DNA of 64,000 bases from Aureimonas sp. AU4 (GCF_001463765.1 NZ_BBWK01000017.1:1-64000), one strand, 5' to 3'. Counted from the stretch's first letter, positions 30,492 through 43,909 are shown. Notes: generated by a model not told the origin, from the letters alone. Program-made: numbers and translations.

Positions 30492-31352
30492 ATGAACCTC
30501 CTGCCGCTCGGCGTCCTCGCCTATCCCGCGATCGACCCGGTCTTCCTCCAGATCGGCCCGATCGCGCTGCGCTGGTACGGTCTTGCCTATGTCGCGGGAA
30601 TCCTGTGCGGCTGGCTCTACGGCCGGCACCTCGCGGGCACGCCCCGGCTCTGGCCGAACGGCGTCTCGCCGATCACCCGTGAGGACATCGACGACTTCAT
30701 CGTCTGGATCACGCTGGGCATCGTGATCGGCGGCCGCCTCGGCTCGATCATCTTCTACGACTTCGCGCGGGTGCAGGCCGACCCGCTCTCGGCCCTGCGC
30801 GTCTGGGAGGGCGGCATGTCCTTCCACGGCGGGCTGATCGGCGTGGTGGTGGCGATGATCCTCTTCTGCCGCTCGCACAAGGTGCCGCTCTTCAGCCTAA
30901 TCGACGTCGTGGCGGCCTCGGTGCCCTTCGGCCTCTTCTTCGGGCGCATCGCCAACTTCATCAACGGCGAGCTCTGGGGAGCACCCACGAGCGTGCCCTG
31001 GGCCATGGTGTTCCCGACCGGCGGCCCCGAGCCCCGCCATCCGAGCCAGCTCTACGAGGCGGGGCTGGAGGGCATCGTCCTGTTCCTGGTGCTGCGCGTC
31101 ATGACGCACCGCTTCGGCTCGCTCGGGAAGCCGCGCCTGACGGGCGGCGTCTTCATCCTCGGCTACGGGCTCGCGCGCATCTTCGTCGAGTTCTTCCGCA
31201 TGCCCGACGTCCAGCTCGGCTACCTTCTGGGAACGAGCTGGCTCACCATGGGCATGGTCCTGTCGGTGCCCATGCTCCTCGTCGGCCTCTGGGGCATCGC
31301 GACCGCACGGCCGCGCGCCCATGCGCCTCGCCCCGCCCCGGCCGGTTCGTGA
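30492..31352 (+). CDS. lgt: prolipoprotein diacylglyceryl transferase
   Basis: 286-aa inner-membrane enzyme that attaches diacylglycerol to the lipobox cysteine of lipoproteins, such as the two small ones at 19-21 kb. About seven membrane helices; conserved RWYGLAY, GGRLG, HGGL, the signature GRIANFINGELWG and HPSQLYEA. ATG 30492 is the usual family start; an upstream in-frame start adds 22 non-conserved residues. The stop overlaps the next gene (GTGA). Confidence 0.95.
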   Translation: MNLLPLGVLAYPAIDPVFLQIGPIALRWYGLAYVAGILCGWLYGRHLAGTPRLWPNGVSPITREDIDDFIVWITLGIVIGGRLGSIIFYDFARVQADPLSALRVWEGGMSFHGGLIGVVVAMILFCRSHKVPLFSLIDVVAASVPFGLFFGRIANFINGELWGAPTSVPWAMVFPTGGPEPRHPSQLYEAGLEGIVLFLVLRVMTHRFGSLGKPRLTGGVFILGYGLARIFVEFFRMPDVQLGYLLGTSWLTMGMVLSVPMLLVGLWGIATARPRAHAPRPAPAGS

Positions 31353-32452
31353 CGCCGCTCGACCGGCGCATCCGGGAGGAGATCGGGGCCGAGGGCCCGA
31401 TGCGGCTCGACCGCTTCTGGAACCTCTGCCTCTTCGATCCGGCGGAGGGCTACTATACGCAGCGCGACCCGTTCGGGGCGGCGGGCGACTTCGTGACGGC
31501 ACCGGGCGTGTCGCAGATGTTCGGCGAGCTGGTGGGCGCCTGGCTCGTGGCGGCCTGGCGCGCGATCGGCAGCCCCTCGCCCGTGGTGCTCGCGGAAGGA
31601 GGGCCGGGCGACGGCACGTTGATCCAGGATGTCCTGCGCACGGTCCGCCGGCTCGATCCCGCCCTCATGCGCGCCCTGAGGCCCCGCCTCGTGGAGCGCA
31701 GCGACCGGCTGGCTGCGCGCCAGATCGAGCGCCTCGCCGCCTTCGACCTGCCGGTGCGGCGCGTGCGCGAGATCCGCGAGCTCGACGCCGCCCCGACGCT
31801 TCTCGTCGCCAACGAACTGCTGGACGCGGTGGCGATCCGCCAGTTCGAGTATCGGGACGGCTCGTGGGGCGAGCGCTTCGTGACGGTGGACGAGACGGGC
31901 GCGCTGCGCTTCGCGCGTCTCCCGCCGCGCGACGGGCTGCCGGCGGCGCTCACCGACCCGCGCGCGCCGCCGCCCGGCGAGGGCCACGTCTTCGAGACCT
32001 CGCCCGAGCGCGACCAGATCGTGGCGGACATGGCGACGCACCTCGCGTCCCAGGGCGGCGCGGCACTCCTGTTCGACTACGGCCATCTTCGCACCGGCTA
32101 CGGCGACACGCTGCAGGCCCTCAAGGCCCACCGCGCCGTTTCGCCGCTCGCTGAGTGCGGTCGCGTCGACATCACGAGCCATGTCGACTTCGCGCAGGCG
32201 CGCCGCGTCGCGCTGGCCCGCGGCTGCGCGGGCGCGGCGATGGCTCAAGGCGCCTTTCTTCTGGCGCTGGGCCTGCGCGAGCGCGCGGGCGTGCTCGGCG
32301 CCGGCGCCGACGAGGCGGGACGCGAGGGCATCGTGCGCGCCGCGCGGCGTCTGGCCGGCGAGGCCGAGGGCGAGATGGGGGCGCTCTTCAAGGCGCTCGC
32401 GCTCTCGCCTCGCCCCCTGCCGCTTCCGCCCTTCGCCGTACCCGGCGCCTGA
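31349..32452 (+). CDS. MidA/NDUFAF7-like SAM-dependent methyltransferase
   Basis: 367-aa protein of the DUF185 family. The start GTG 31349 overlaps the lgt stop. Motif EGGPGDGTL (about 82-90) is the SAM-binding loop; RFWNLCLFDPAEGYY, FVTAPGVSQMFGEL and VANELLDAVAIRQF are strongly family-typical. The mitochondrial relative NDUFAF7 methylates an arginine of complex I, so a respiratory-complex role is plausible but not shown. The lgt-midA pairing is common in Rhizobiales. Confidence 0.9.
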   Translation: MTPLDRRIREEIGAEGPMRLDRFWNLCLFDPAEGYYTQRDPFGAAGDFVTAPGVSQMFGELVGAWLVAAWRAIGSPSPVVLAEGGPGDGTLIQDVLRTVRRLDPALMRALRPRLVERSDRLAARQIERLAAFDLPVRRVREIRELDAAPTLLVANELLDAVAIRQFEYRDGSWGERFVTVDETGALRFARLPPRDGLPAALTDPRAPPPGEGHVFETSPERDQIVADMATHLASQGGAALLFDYGHLRTGYGDTLQALKAHRAVSPLAECGRVDITSHVDFAQARRVALARGCAGAAMAQGAFLLALGLRERAGVLGAGADEAGREGIVRAARRLAGEAEGEMGALFKALALSPRPLPLPPFAVPGA

Positions 32453-32458
32453 CCGGCG

Positions 32459-32596
32459 CTACTTCGACTTGCCGCCCTTCTTGCCGAGTTCGGCCTGCGC
32501 GGCCGAGGACTTGCGCGGATTGCTCTCGCCCTCCTTGGCGGCCTTGGCATTGGCCTTCCGGGCGGTCTCGCTGCCCTTGCCCTTCTTGTCGGTCAT
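32459..32596 (-). CDS. 45-aa Lys-rich small protein
   Basis: Very small soluble protein (MTDKKGKGSETARKANAKAA..., ending GKKGGKSK) rich in Lys, Ala, Gly and Ser. GGGAGA lies before ATG 32596. It sits between the MidA-like gene and pgeF on the opposite strand. An EcfG-like promoter overlaps the region upstream. Lys/Gly-rich small proteins are often stress-induced, but no family is recognised here. Confidence 0.65.
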   Translation of the reverse strand: MTDKKGKGSETARKANAKAAKEGESNPRKSSAAQAELGKKGGKSK

Positions 32597-32634
32597 CGCG
32601 GGTCTCCCATGGCCGGACCATCCGGTGCCGCGCC

Positions 32635-32660
32635 AACGGACGATCCCGCTCGCGGGTTGC
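32635..32660 (-). promoter_or_regulatory. EcfG-like promoter of the Lys-rich small protein
   Basis: Minus strand GCAAC (32660-32656), 17 bp, CGTT (32638-32635); one mismatch to GGAAC-N16/17-CGTT. Confidence 0.4.
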
Positions 32661-32702
32661 GCGGCGTTGACTTGGGATCGCGCCTGAACCACCGTCCCGC
32701 CC

Positions 32703-33506
32703 ATGCAGCACACCGACACCCCCACCGCCCGGCCCGTCGCCGACGTCCTTCAAAGCGCGGCTCTCGGGGGGCTCGGCGGCATGAGCCACGGCTTCTTCGG
32801 ACGGCGCGGCGGCGTCTCGGACGGGATCTACGCCGACCTCAACGTCGGCATCGGCTCCTCCGACGACCCGGCGCGCGTGCACGAGAACCGGGCGCGCGTG
32901 GCCGCGAGCCTCGGCGTCGCGCCGGACCGGCTCGCGACCCCCATCCAGGTCCATTCCCCCACCGCCGTGGTCGTGGAGGAACCCTTCGGCACCGAGCGCC
33001 CGCGCGCCGACGCGGTGGTGACGCGCCGGCCTGGGCTGGCCGTCGGCGTCCTCACGGCCGACTGCGGTCCCGTGCTGTTCGCGGATCGCGAGGCGGGCGT
33101 CGTCGCGGCCGCCCATGCGGGCTGGCGCGGGGCGACCGGCGGCGTCCTGGAGGCGACCCTCGAGGCGATGGAGCGCTGCGGCGCGCGTCGCGAGCGCGTC
33201 GTCGCCGTGCTCGGCCCCACGATCACGCAGGCCAACTACGAGGTGGACGCCGCGATGGCCGAGACGGTCGCCGCCGGCGACCCCGGTGCGGCGCCCTTCT
33301 TCGCGCCCGGCGTCTCGGCCGAGAAGCGCCAGTTCGACCTGCCGGGCCTCATCCTCATGCGTCTGACGCGCGCGGGCGTGGGCAGCGCCAGCTTCGTCGG
33401 GCGCTGCACGTACGGGGCGGAGGCCGACTGGTTCTCCTATCGCCGCACCACCCATCGCGGCGAGCCGGACTACGGCCGGCAGATCGCCGCGATCGTGCTC
33501 GGCTGA
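32703..33506 (+). CDS. pgeF: peptidoglycan editing factor / laccase-domain protein (YfiH)
   Basis: 267-aa protein of the multicopper-oxidase-like YfiH family. In E. coli PgeF removes misincorporated residues from peptidoglycan precursors; others act on purine nucleosides. The conserved Cys/His set is present: HSPTAV, TADCGPVLF, HAGWRGATGG and GRCTYGAEADWFSYRR. Full length. Followed after 13 bp by an M24 homologue, so co-transcription is likely. Confidence 0.9.
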   Translation: MQHTDTPTARPVADVLQSAALGGLGGMSHGFFGRRGGVSDGIYADLNVGIGSSDDPARVHENRARVAASLGVAPDRLATPIQVHSPTAVVVEEPFGTERPRADAVVTRRPGLAVGVLTADCGPVLFADREAGVVAAAHAGWRGATGGVLEATLEAMERCGARRERVVAVLGPTITQANYEVDAAMAETVAAGDPGAAPFFAPGVSAEKRQFDLPGLILMRLTRAGVGSASFVGRCTYGAEADWFSYRRTTHRGEPDYGRQIAAIVLG

Positions 33507-33519
33507 GGGAGCGAAACCC

Positions 33520-34668
33520 ATGCTGCATTTCAGCGACGCCGAGTTCGAGAGCCGTTTGGAGCGCCTGCGGGCGGAGATGGCCGAGCGCCGGCTCGACGCC
33601 GTGCTCCTCTTCGCGCAGGATTCCTCCTACTGGCTGACCGGCTACGACACGTTCGGCTTCTGCTTCTTCCAGTGCCTCGTCGTGCTTGCCGACGGCACGA
33701 TGAAGCTCCTCACGCGCTCGGCGGACCTGCGACAGGCGCAGCACACCTCGCGCCTAAACGACATCGTGGTGTGGCGCGACCGGGGCGGCGCGAACCCCGC
33801 GATCGAGCTGCGCGACCTTCTGGACGGCCTGGACCTTCTCGGCGGCCGGATCGGCGTCGAGTGGGCGACGCAGGGGCTCACCGCCGCCAACGGGCGGCTG
33901 GTGGAGGAGAAGCTCGGCTCGTTCGCGACGCTTCTCGACGCTTCCGACCTCGTGCCGGGCTTGCGCGTCGTGAAGTCGGCCGAGGAGATCGCCTACGTGC
34001 GCGAGGCCGCCCGTCTCACCGACCTCGCCTTCGAGCGCATGCTGCCGCTGGTGCGAGAGGGGGCCGACGAGGCCGCCCTCCTCCACGCGCTGCAGGGCAC
34101 GGTGCTGGCCGAGGGCGGCGACTATCCCGCCAACCCCTTCATCCTCGGCTCGGGACCCGACGCGCTTCTGTGCCGCTACAAGTCGGGGCGGCGGCACCTG
34201 TCCGCGCAGGACCAGCTCACGGTCGAATGGGCCGGCGTCAAGGCGCAGTACCACGCGCCCGCCATGCGCACGGTCGTGGTCGGCTCGCCGCTGATCCGGC
34301 ACGAGGAACTCCATGCGGCGGCCGTGGAAGCGCTGGCGGCGGTGGAGGAGGCCATGCGCCCCGGCCGGACCTTCGGCGACGTCTTCGACGCCCATGCCCG
34401 CGTCATGGAGGCGCACGACCTGTCGCGCCATCGCCTGGCGGCCTGCGGCTACTCGGTCGGCGCGCGCTACGCCCCGTCCTGGATGGACCCCCAGATGTTC
34501 GTCTCCGGCAATGCCGAGCCGATCCGCGCGGACATGACGCTCTTTGCCCACATGATCCTGATGGACTCGGACTCCGGCACGGCCATGACGCTCGGTCGCA
34601 CCTACCTCACGACCGACGGGGCGCCCGAGTCCCTGTCGGGCCTGCCGCTCGATCTCGTCGTGCGCTGA
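33520..34668 (+). CDS. M24-fold (creatinase/aminopeptidase P-like) protein lacking metal ligands
   Basis: 382 aa: N-terminal creatinase domain (about 5-145) and C-terminal pita-bread M24 domain (about 155-370). All five usual metal ligands appear replaced: VEWAG (235-239) has Glu for the first Asp, YHAPAMRT (244-251) lacks the second Asp, GYSVG (310-314) has Tyr for His, LFAHMIL (341-347) lacks TxEPG, and AMTLGRT (355-361) lacks the final Glu. Metal-free enzymes such as creatinase and ectoine hydrolase share this fold, so it may be a C-N hydrolase rather than a peptidase. It follows pgeF by 13 bp. Confidence 0.8.
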   Translation: MLHFSDAEFESRLERLRAEMAERRLDAVLLFAQDSSYWLTGYDTFGFCFFQCLVVLADGTMKLLTRSADLRQAQHTSRLNDIVVWRDRGGANPAIELRDLLDGLDLLGGRIGVEWATQGLTAANGRLVEEKLGSFATLLDASDLVPGLRVVKSAEEIAYVREAARLTDLAFERMLPLVREGADEAALLHALQGTVLAEGGDYPANPFILGSGPDALLCRYKSGRRHLSAQDQLTVEWAGVKAQYHAPAMRTVVVGSPLIRHEELHAAAVEALAAVEEAMRPGRTFGDVFDAHARVMEAHDLSRHRLAACGYSVGARYAPSWMDPQMFVSGNAEPIRADMTLFAHMILMDSDSGTAMTLGRTYLTTDGAPESLSGLPLDLVVR

Positions 34669-34848
34669 GGGCTCGCGCCTCCGCTTCGTCAGAAGCGCTT
34701 AGCGTCTGTGTCGGCGGACTTCTTGAATCTTTACCCGATCTTGGTAAGAGCCGCGCACATCACAAGGGGCCAGTGCCCGGCACGAGCGGCGGCGCGGGCT
34801 TGGCGTCCCGGCGGGCGCATTCGACCCAACGCCTTGGAACGGGACGCG

Positions 34849-35781
34849 ATGAAGCTCTTTGTCGGCAACTCCAACCGCAGCCTCGCCGAGTCCATCGGCA
34901 CCTATCTGGAGCTGCCCCTCGGGCTCGCCTCCGTCCGGCGCTTCGCCGACCAGGAGATCTTCGTCGAGATCCAGGAGAACGTGCGCGGCGAGGACTGCTT
35001 CGTGATCCAGTCGACCTCCTATCCGGCGAACGACCACCTGATGGAGCTCCTGATCATCATGGACGCGCTGCGCCGGGCCTCGGCGCGCCGCATCACCGCC
35101 GTCCTTCCCTATTTCGGCTACGCGCGCCAGGACCGGAAGGCGGGCGGGCGCACGCCCATCTCCGCCAAACTCGTCGCCAACCTCATCACGCGCGCGGGCG
35201 CCGACCGCGTGATGACGATGGATCTCCATGCCGGGCAGATCCAGGGCTTCTTCGACATCCCGACCGACAACCTCTTCGCCGTGCCCCTGCTGGCGCGCGA
35301 CATCAAGGAGCACCTCGAGACCGACCACGTCATGGTGGTCTCGCCGGACGTGGGCGGCGTGGTGCGCGCGCGCGCGCTCGCCAAGCGCCTCGACGCCCCG
35401 CTCGCCATCGTCGACAAGCGCCGCGAGAAGCCGGGCGAGTCGGAGGTGATGAACATCATCGGCGACGTGAAGGGCCGGCACTGCATCCTGATCGACGACA
35501 TCATCGATTCCGGCGGCACCTTGTGCAACGCGGCCGACGCGCTGATGGCGGCGGGCGCCAAGGGCGTGCGCGCCTACATCACGCACGGCGTCCTGTCCGG
35601 GGGCGCCGTCGCGCGCATCGGCGCGTCGAGCCTCGAGGAGCTGGTGATCACCGACTCCATCGAGCCGACCAAGGCGATCCGCGAGGCGCGCAACATCCGC
35701 GTCATCACCACCGCGACGCTGCTCGGCGAGGCGATCGCCCGCACCACCACGGAACAGTCGGTCTCCTCGCTCTTCGACTGA
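34849..35781 (+). CDS. prs: ribose-phosphate pyrophosphokinase
   Basis: 310-aa cytoplasmic enzyme making PRPP from ribose 5-phosphate and ATP for nucleotide, His and Trp synthesis. [10 protein letters not shown], the signature [15 protein letters not shown] (about 122-136), and the PRPP loop [11 protein letters not shown] (about 214-224) are intact. ATG 34849 matches the family start (MKLFVGNSN). Upstream, ttacc/ggtaa (about 34730-34746) forms a small inverted repeat near the promoter region. Confidence 0.95.
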   Translation: MKLFVGNSNRSLAESIGTYLELPLGLASVRRFADQEIFVEIQENVRGEDCFVIQSTSYPANDHLMELLIIMDALRRASARRITAVLPYFGYARQDRKAGGRTPISAKLVANLITRAGADRVMTMDLHAGQIQGFFDIPTDNLFAVPLLARDIKEHLETDHVMVVSPDVGGVVRARALAKRLDAPLAIVDKRREKPGESEVMNIIGDVKGRHCILIDDIIDSGGTLCNAADALMAAGAKGVRAYITHGVLSGGAVARIGASSLEELVITDSIEPTKAIREARNIRVITTATLLGEAIARTTTEQSVSSLFD

Positions 35782-35791
35782 GGCGAAACCG

Positions 35792-36496
35792 TCAGTCCGC
35801 CTCGATCTCGCCGAGCAGCATGGGCAGCTCGGCGAGCGTCTCGACCCCATGGAAGCGCGGATTCTCGAGCGGCGCCTCGGCGTGCTCGTAATCCCAGGTC
35901 ATGGCGTGCGGCACATGGACCGCGAAGGCGCCCGCTCCCAGTGCCGGCAGGATGTCCGAGCGCATCGAGTTGCCGACCATCATCGCCTCCTCGGGCTTGG
36001 CGCCGTGGCGCGCGAAGATCCGCCGGTAGGTGTCGATCGTCTTGTCGCTGACGATCTCGACCGCGGCGAAGAGTTCGCCGAGGCCGGAGGCGGCGAGCTT
36101 TCGTTCCTGGTCGAAGAGGTCGCCCTTGGTGACCAGCATGAGCCTGCGCGTCAAGGCGAGCTCCTGCAGCGTCTCTCGCACGCCCGGCAGCGTCTCGACG
36201 GGATGGCGCAGCATCCGGTGGCCCTCCGCCAGGATCTGCCGCACGACCGAGACCGGCAGGTCGTCGCCGCCGAGATCGAGCGCGGTCTCGATCATGGACA
36301 GCGTGAACCCCTTCACCCCGAATCCGAAGGTCTCGAGGTTGCGCTTCTCGGTCTCGAAGAGGCGCGCGCGGATGGCCTCGGCCTCGCCGTGGGGCGCCAG
36401 GAGCTCGGCGAAGCGCGCCTCCGTCCAGCGGAAGACCGTCTCGTTTTCCCAGAGCGTGTCGTCGGCATCGAGCGCGACGAGGGTGATGCGGGCCAT
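35792..36496 (-). CDS. HAD-superfamily hydrolase
   Basis: 234-aa phosphatase-type protein. Motif I DADDTLW (10-16; both nucleophilic Asp present), motif II VTK (122-124), a conserved Lys in SDKTIDTY (150-157), and motif III GNSMRSD (175-181). The cap looks like the C1 helical type, as in phosphoglycolate phosphatase and YjjG-like nucleotidases. Substrate unknown. Convergent with prs, 10 bp apart; AAAGG precedes ATG 36496. Confidence 0.88.
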   Translation of the reverse strand: MARITLVALDADDTLWENETVFRWTEARFAELLAPHGEAEAIRARLFETEKRNLETFGFGVKGFTLSMIETALDLGGDDLPVSVVRQILAEGHRMLRHPVETLPGVRETLQELALTRRLMLVTKGDLFDQERKLAASGLGELFAAVEIVSDKTIDTYRRIFARHGAKPEEAMMVGNSMRSDILPALGAGAFAVHVPHAMTWDYEHAEAPLENPRFHGVETLAELPMLLGEIEAD

Positions 36497-36560
36497 CGCG
36501 GAACCTTTCGGAAGGAAACACGCGGCGCGATTATGCACGGCGATCCCGGCTTGGAAACGC

Positions 36561-36594
36561 GAAAAGGGCGCGCCCGGCCGGGCGCGCCCTTTTC
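36561..36594. terminator. bidirectional intrinsic terminator
   Basis: Perfect 16-bp inverted repeat centred at 36577/36578 (aaaagggcgcgcccgg with its complement), with A/T ends on both sides. Placed just after the glgX stop. Confidence 0.85.
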
Positions 36595-36612
36595 GACCCG
36601 GCCGGGAAGGCC

Positions 36613-38988
36613 TCAGTCCGGCTTCTTGACGAAGTGGACCGCGTCGTGGGCCGCCTGGTTGAAGGCCTCCGAGACGTGGAGGAAGGCGCGCCGCGCGCCG
36701 TCCGTGGTCGCGTCGCCCTCTTCCGGCTCCATCAGGAACACCAGGAACGAGCGGCCGGTGGTCATGTACTCGGTGCCGAACTCGAAGGGCGCGAGTTCCT
36801 CGCGGTCGGGCAGGTTCGTGTCGATGATGCAGCGCCAGCGCAGGCCGCCGGGCGCCTGCGGCAGCTTGAAGTTGACGACGTCCCAGTGCGCGTTCAGCAC
36901 CATGAGCATGGTGGCGTCCGAGCCCAGGCGCCGGATGCCCTCGTCCTGCGCGCGCCCGTCGAGCAGCACGCCGAAGCAGCGCGCGCCCTCGTCCGACCAC
37001 TCGCCGTCCTGCATCTCCCCGCCCGACGGCGAGATCCACGTCACGTCCTTGACGCCGATCTCCTCGTCCATCGTGCCGTGCAGGAAGCGGCCGCGGCGCA
37101 GCATGGGCAGCGCCTGGCGCAGCATGATCAGCTTCTGGACGAACTCGGCGAGATCGACGCCGTCCTTGGTGACGTCCCAGTCGATCCAGCCGATCTCGTT
37201 GTCCTGGGCATAGGCGTTGTTGTTGCCGTTCTGCGTGCGGGCGAACTCGTCGCCCGCCAGGATCATCGGCGTGCCGCGCGAGAAGAGCAGCGTCGTGAAG
37301 AAGTTCCGCAGCTGCCGGAAGCGCGTGTCGACGATGGCCGGATCGTCGGTCGGACCCTCGACGCCGTAGTTGTTGGACAGGTTGTGCGAGTGGCCGTCGC
37401 GATTGTCCTCGCCGTTCGCCTCGTTGTGCTTGTCGTTGTAGCAGACGAGGTCGTGCAGCGTGAAACCGTCATGGGCGGTGATGAAGTTCACCGACGACCA
37501 GGGGCGGCGACCGCGCTTGTCGAAGAGGTCGGCCGAGGCCGAGATCTTGCCGGCCACCGCCGGCACCTTGCCGTCGTCGCCGCGCCAGAAGGCGCGCACC
37601 GTGTCGCGGTAGCCGTCGTTCCACTCCGCCCAGCCCGGCGGGAAGCGACCGACCTGATAACCGCCCGGCCCGCAGTCCCAGGGCTCGGCGATGAGCTTCA
37701 CCTCGTTGAGGAGCGGGTCCTGCATGCAGGCATGGAGGAAGGAGGACTCCTCCGAGAAGCCGGTCGGCTCGCGCGCGAGGATCGTGGCGAGGTCGAAGCG
37801 GAAGCCGTCGACCCGCATCTCGCCCGCCCAGTAGCGCAAGCTGTCCATCACCAGCTGCATGACGCGCGGATGCGACGTGTTGACCGTGTTACCGGTGCCG
37901 GTGTCGTTGATGTAGTAGCGCTTGTTGTCGGGCAGGAGGCGATAGTACGAGGCGTTGTCGATGCCCTTGAAGGACAGCGTCGGCCCGTTCTCGTTGCCCT
38001 CGGCCGTGTGGTTGTAGACCACGTCCAGGATGACCTCGAGGCCCTCGTGATGGAAGGTCGAGACGAGTTCCTTGAACTCGTTGACGAAGGGCGAGGACAT
38101 GTAGCGCGGATCGGGCGCGAAGAAGCCGAGCGTGTTGTAGCCCCAGTAGTTCCGCAGGCCCTTCTCGACGAGGTAGCTGTCGTCCACGAAGGCGTGGATC
38201 GGCAGAAGCTCGACCGAGGTGACGCCGAGGCTCTTGATGTAACGCACGACGTCGTAGTTCGCGAGGCCGGCGAACTTGCCGCGCTCGCGATCCGTCACGC
38301 TGGGGTGGCGCTGGGTGAAGCCCTTGACGTGGGTCTCGTAGAAGATCGTGCGCTCCCAGGGCACGTTCGGACGGCGCTCGTTGCCCCAGGTGAAGGCGGG
38401 GTCCACGATCTGTGACTTCGGCACGAAGGCAGCCGAGTCTCGCTCGTCGAAGGACAGGTCGCCGTCCGCGTGGCCGATCGTGTAGCCGAACAGGGCGTGG
38501 TCCCACTTCACCTCGCCCACGTGCTGCTTGGCATAGGGGTCGAGCAGGAGCTTGTTGGGGTTGAAGCGGTGGCCGGCGTCGGGCTCGTAGGGGCCATGCA
38601 CGCGGTAGCCGTAGACCGTGCCGGGGCGGGCGTCGGGCAGGTACCCGTGGAACACCTCGTTCGTGTATTCCGGCAGGACGATCCGCTCGAGCTCGGTCTC
38701 GCCGCGCTCGTCGAAGAGGCAGAGCTCGACCTTGGTCGCGTTGGCCGAGAACAGGGCGAAGTTCACGCCCCGCCCGTCCCAGTTCGCGCCGCGTCGGTTG
38801 GGGTTGCCCGCCTCGACGCGCGTGCCGCCACGCGTGGAGGGAGCGATGTACGGCGTGAAGACGCCGGACTTGTTCTGGATGTTCAACGACGTCTTCCCGT
38901 TCGACGCATGGGGATTAGCTAGCCCACAATCGGCACGCCCCCGATTGGTTCCCGTCGCACGAAACGCGCGGGCTCCTTCTGCCGCCAC
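36613..38988 (-). CDS. glgX: glycogen debranching enzyme (isoamylase type)
   Basis: Alpha-1,6-glucosidase of family GH13, up to 791 aa, which trims limit dextrins in glycogen breakdown. N-terminal CBM48 domain ([18 protein letters not shown]), catalytic barrel with [19 protein letters not shown] (nucleophile Asp), LIAEPWDCG (acid Glu) and ITAHDG. The start is uncertain: GTG 38988 gives the longest form, while TTG 38886 (GGGAAG upstream) starts closer to the family beginning and is plausible. No other glg genes are nearby. Divergent from the CBS gene. Confidence 0.92.
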   Translation of the reverse strand: MAAEGARAFRATGTNRGRADCGLANPHASNGKTSLNIQNKSGVFTPYIAPSTRGGTRVEAGNPNRRGANWDGRGVNFALFSANATKVELCLFDERGETELERIVLPEYTNEVFHGYLPDARPGTVYGYRVHGPYEPDAGHRFNPNKLLLDPYAKQHVGEVKWDHALFGYTIGHADGDLSFDERDSAAFVPKSQIVDPAFTWGNERRPNVPWERTIFYETHVKGFTQRHPSVTDRERGKFAGLANYDVVRYIKSLGVTSVELLPIHAFVDDSYLVEKGLRNYWGYNTLGFFAPDPRYMSSPFVNEFKELVSTFHHEGLEVILDVVYNHTAEGNENGPTLSFKGIDNASYYRLLPDNKRYYINDTGTGNTVNTSHPRVMQLVMDSLRYWAGEMRVDGFRFDLATILAREPTGFSEESSFLHACMQDPLLNEVKLIAEPWDCGPGGYQVGRFPPGWAEWNDGYRDTVRAFWRGDDGKVPAVAGKISASADLFDKRGRRPWSSVNFITAHDGFTLHDLVCYNDKHNEANGEDNRDGHSHNLSNNYGVEGPTDDPAIVDTRFRQLRNFFTTLLFSRGTPMILAGDEFARTQNGNNNAYAQDNEIGWIDWDVTKDGVDLAEFVQKLIMLRQALPMLRRGRFLHGTMDEEIGVKDVTWISPSGGEMQDGEWSDEGARCFGVLLDGRAQDEGIRRLGSDATMLMVLNAHWDVVNFKLPQAPGGLRWRCIIDTNLPDREELAPFEFGTEYMTTGRSFLVFLMEPEEGDATTDGARRAFLHVSEAFNQAAHDAVHFVKKPD

Positions 38989-39009
38989 CTGAGAACGAGG
39001 ACGAGCCCG

Positions 39010-39438
39010 TTGAAGATCGAGACCGTGATGAGCCGCTATGTCGAGTTCGCAGCGCCCGGCGACACGGCCGAGGCGCTAGCCGTCATGATGGGCGAGCTCG
39101 ACGTCGGCGCGCTTCCGGTGGGCACCGAGGACGACATCCAGGGGGTCGTGACGGACCGCGACATCCTCTATCGCGTGGTCGCCAAGGGGCTCGACCCGGC
39201 GAGCGTCACCGCGCGCGACATCCTGAGCGCGCCCGTCCTCGCCTGTCGCCCGGAGGACAGCCTGGAGGACGCGACCGAGCTGATGGCCGCCAACCGCGTT
39301 CGGCGGCTGGCGGTGACGGCGGAAGGGGGACGGGTGGTCGGCTGGGTGACGCTGGCCGACCTGTCGCGGCCCCTTCTTCTGGAATCGGGAACGGTGCGGC
39401 GGGCGCTGGGCGAACTCAGCCGCGAAAGCGCCGGCTGA
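39010..39438 (+). CDS. CBS-domain pair protein
   Basis: 142-aa protein made of two CBS domains (about 7-58 and 68-122), which as a dimer bind adenosyl ligands and act as energy sensors. GVVTDRDILYRVVAKG and VVGWVTLADLSR are typical strand-helix pieces. The start is TTG 39010 with GAGG upstream. It overlaps the 3' end of the next, convergent gene by 23 bp. Confidence 0.88.
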   Translation: MKIETVMSRYVEFAAPGDTAEALAVMMGELDVGALPVGTEDDIQGVVTDRDILYRVVAKGLDPASVTARDILSAPVLACRPEDSLEDATELMAANRVRRLAVTAEGGRVVGWVTLADLSRPLLLESGTVRRALGELSRESAG

Positions 39439-40015
39439 GACTGCCCACCGTCTCGCGCGACAAGCCGAGCCGGAGCGCCAGAAAGCCGAGATAGGCCGCG
39501 CCCGCCGTGCCGCGCCCGACCCCGGCCAGAAGCGCCAGCGCGTAGACATGCGGGCCCTTGTCGACGGCGCGCACCGCCGCGACCAGCGTGTTGAGAGGCG
39601 AAGGGTCGGACAGACCCGCCCGGAAGACCGCGAGCTGCGCGCCCGACGCGCCGAGCCGCTCGAGCTGCGTGCAGACCTGCGCCGCGCGCTCGGGCGACGG
39701 GCCACCCTCGGCGCCGACCGCATCCGCCAGAAGACGCATCACGGCCTCCCCCTCTTCGCTCGAGAAGAGGTCGAGGTTGAGCGTCAGCGGGTAGGAGGTC
39801 TGGTAGCGGTTGGCGAGGTGGGCGCCGAGCACCTTGACGGCGAGATGCGCCTCGACCGTGTCGCGGCGCGGCGGCTCGCGACCGCCGCCCGTCCCTTGCA
39901 CCAGCGCGTCCGCGGCGTTCAGGGCGGCGGGCGCGGCGACGGCGAGATTCAGTCCTTCACCATCCTGGGGCCCGGCTTCGGGAGGAAAAAGCGAGCGGAG
40001 CCACCGAAGGGCCAT
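39416..40015 (-). CDS. unknown protein, possible DUF533/TerB-like C-terminus
   Basis: 199-aa soluble protein I do not recognise with confidence. It has a hydrophobic helical character without clear membrane helices. The C-terminal segment AYLGFLALRLGLSRETVGSL resembles the end of DUF533/TerB-like domains. It is the last gene after a hybrid kinase and receiver on the same strand (17 bp from the receiver gene), so it may be their co-transcribed output. It overlaps the CBS gene 3' ends. Confidence 0.6.
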   Translation of the reverse strand: MALRWLRSLFPPEAGPQDGEGLNLAVAAPAALNAADALVQGTGGGREPPRRDTVEAHLAVKVLGAHLANRYQTSYPLTLNLDLFSSEEGEAVMRLLADAVGAEGGPSPERAAQVCTQLERLGASGAQLAVFRAGLSDPSPLNTLVAAVRAVDKGPHVYALALLAGVGRGTAGAAYLGFLALRLGLSRETVGSLSRRFRG

Positions 40016-40032
40016 GCGTGTGCCGCCCCCCT

Positions 40033-40418
40033 TTACTGCGCTGCGGCGGTCTGAGCGCCCTGCGGCAGCAGCGCCTCGATCTGGCCGAGCAGGCGCGAGA
40101 AGTCGACCGGCTTGGCGTGATAGTCGTCGCAACCGGCCGCCAGCGTCTTCTCGCGGTCGCCCGACATGGCGTGGGCGGTCAGCGCGATGATGGGGATGCG
40201 CGGGATCGAGGTGTCGGCGCGGATCGTCTTGGCTGCGGTCCAGCCATCGAGGACGGGCAGGTTCATGTCGAGAAGGATGATGTCGGGCGAGGAGACGCGC
40301 GCCTTGTCGACGCCGTCCTGGCCGTCATGGGCGAGGATCACCTCGTAGCCGCGGCGCTGCAGCCGGCGGGACAGGAAGTCCCAGATTTCCTCGTGGTCCT
40401 CGACAAGAAGGATTCGGG

Positions 40419-40422
<4 letters not shown>
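40033..40422 (-). CDS. single-domain response regulator (DivK-like)
   Basis: 129-aa stand-alone receiver: acidic pair ED (8-9), phospho-acceptor D52 in LLDMNLPVLDG, T82 in ALTAH, K104 in YHAKPVD. No output domain. Its ATG overlaps the stop of the hybrid kinase gene (ATGA), so it is probably the kinase's phosphotransfer target. Confidence 0.9.
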
Positions 40423-43808
<3,386 letters not shown>

Positions 43809-43909
43809 GTTGTTCCCCGCCCGGCACCGTATGCCGGTTCCAACCGCAGCCCGTAACGCGGCGGGGCCGGTTTCGTTCGATCCCCTCGCATCCAGGATGA
43901 TCCGCCCGC

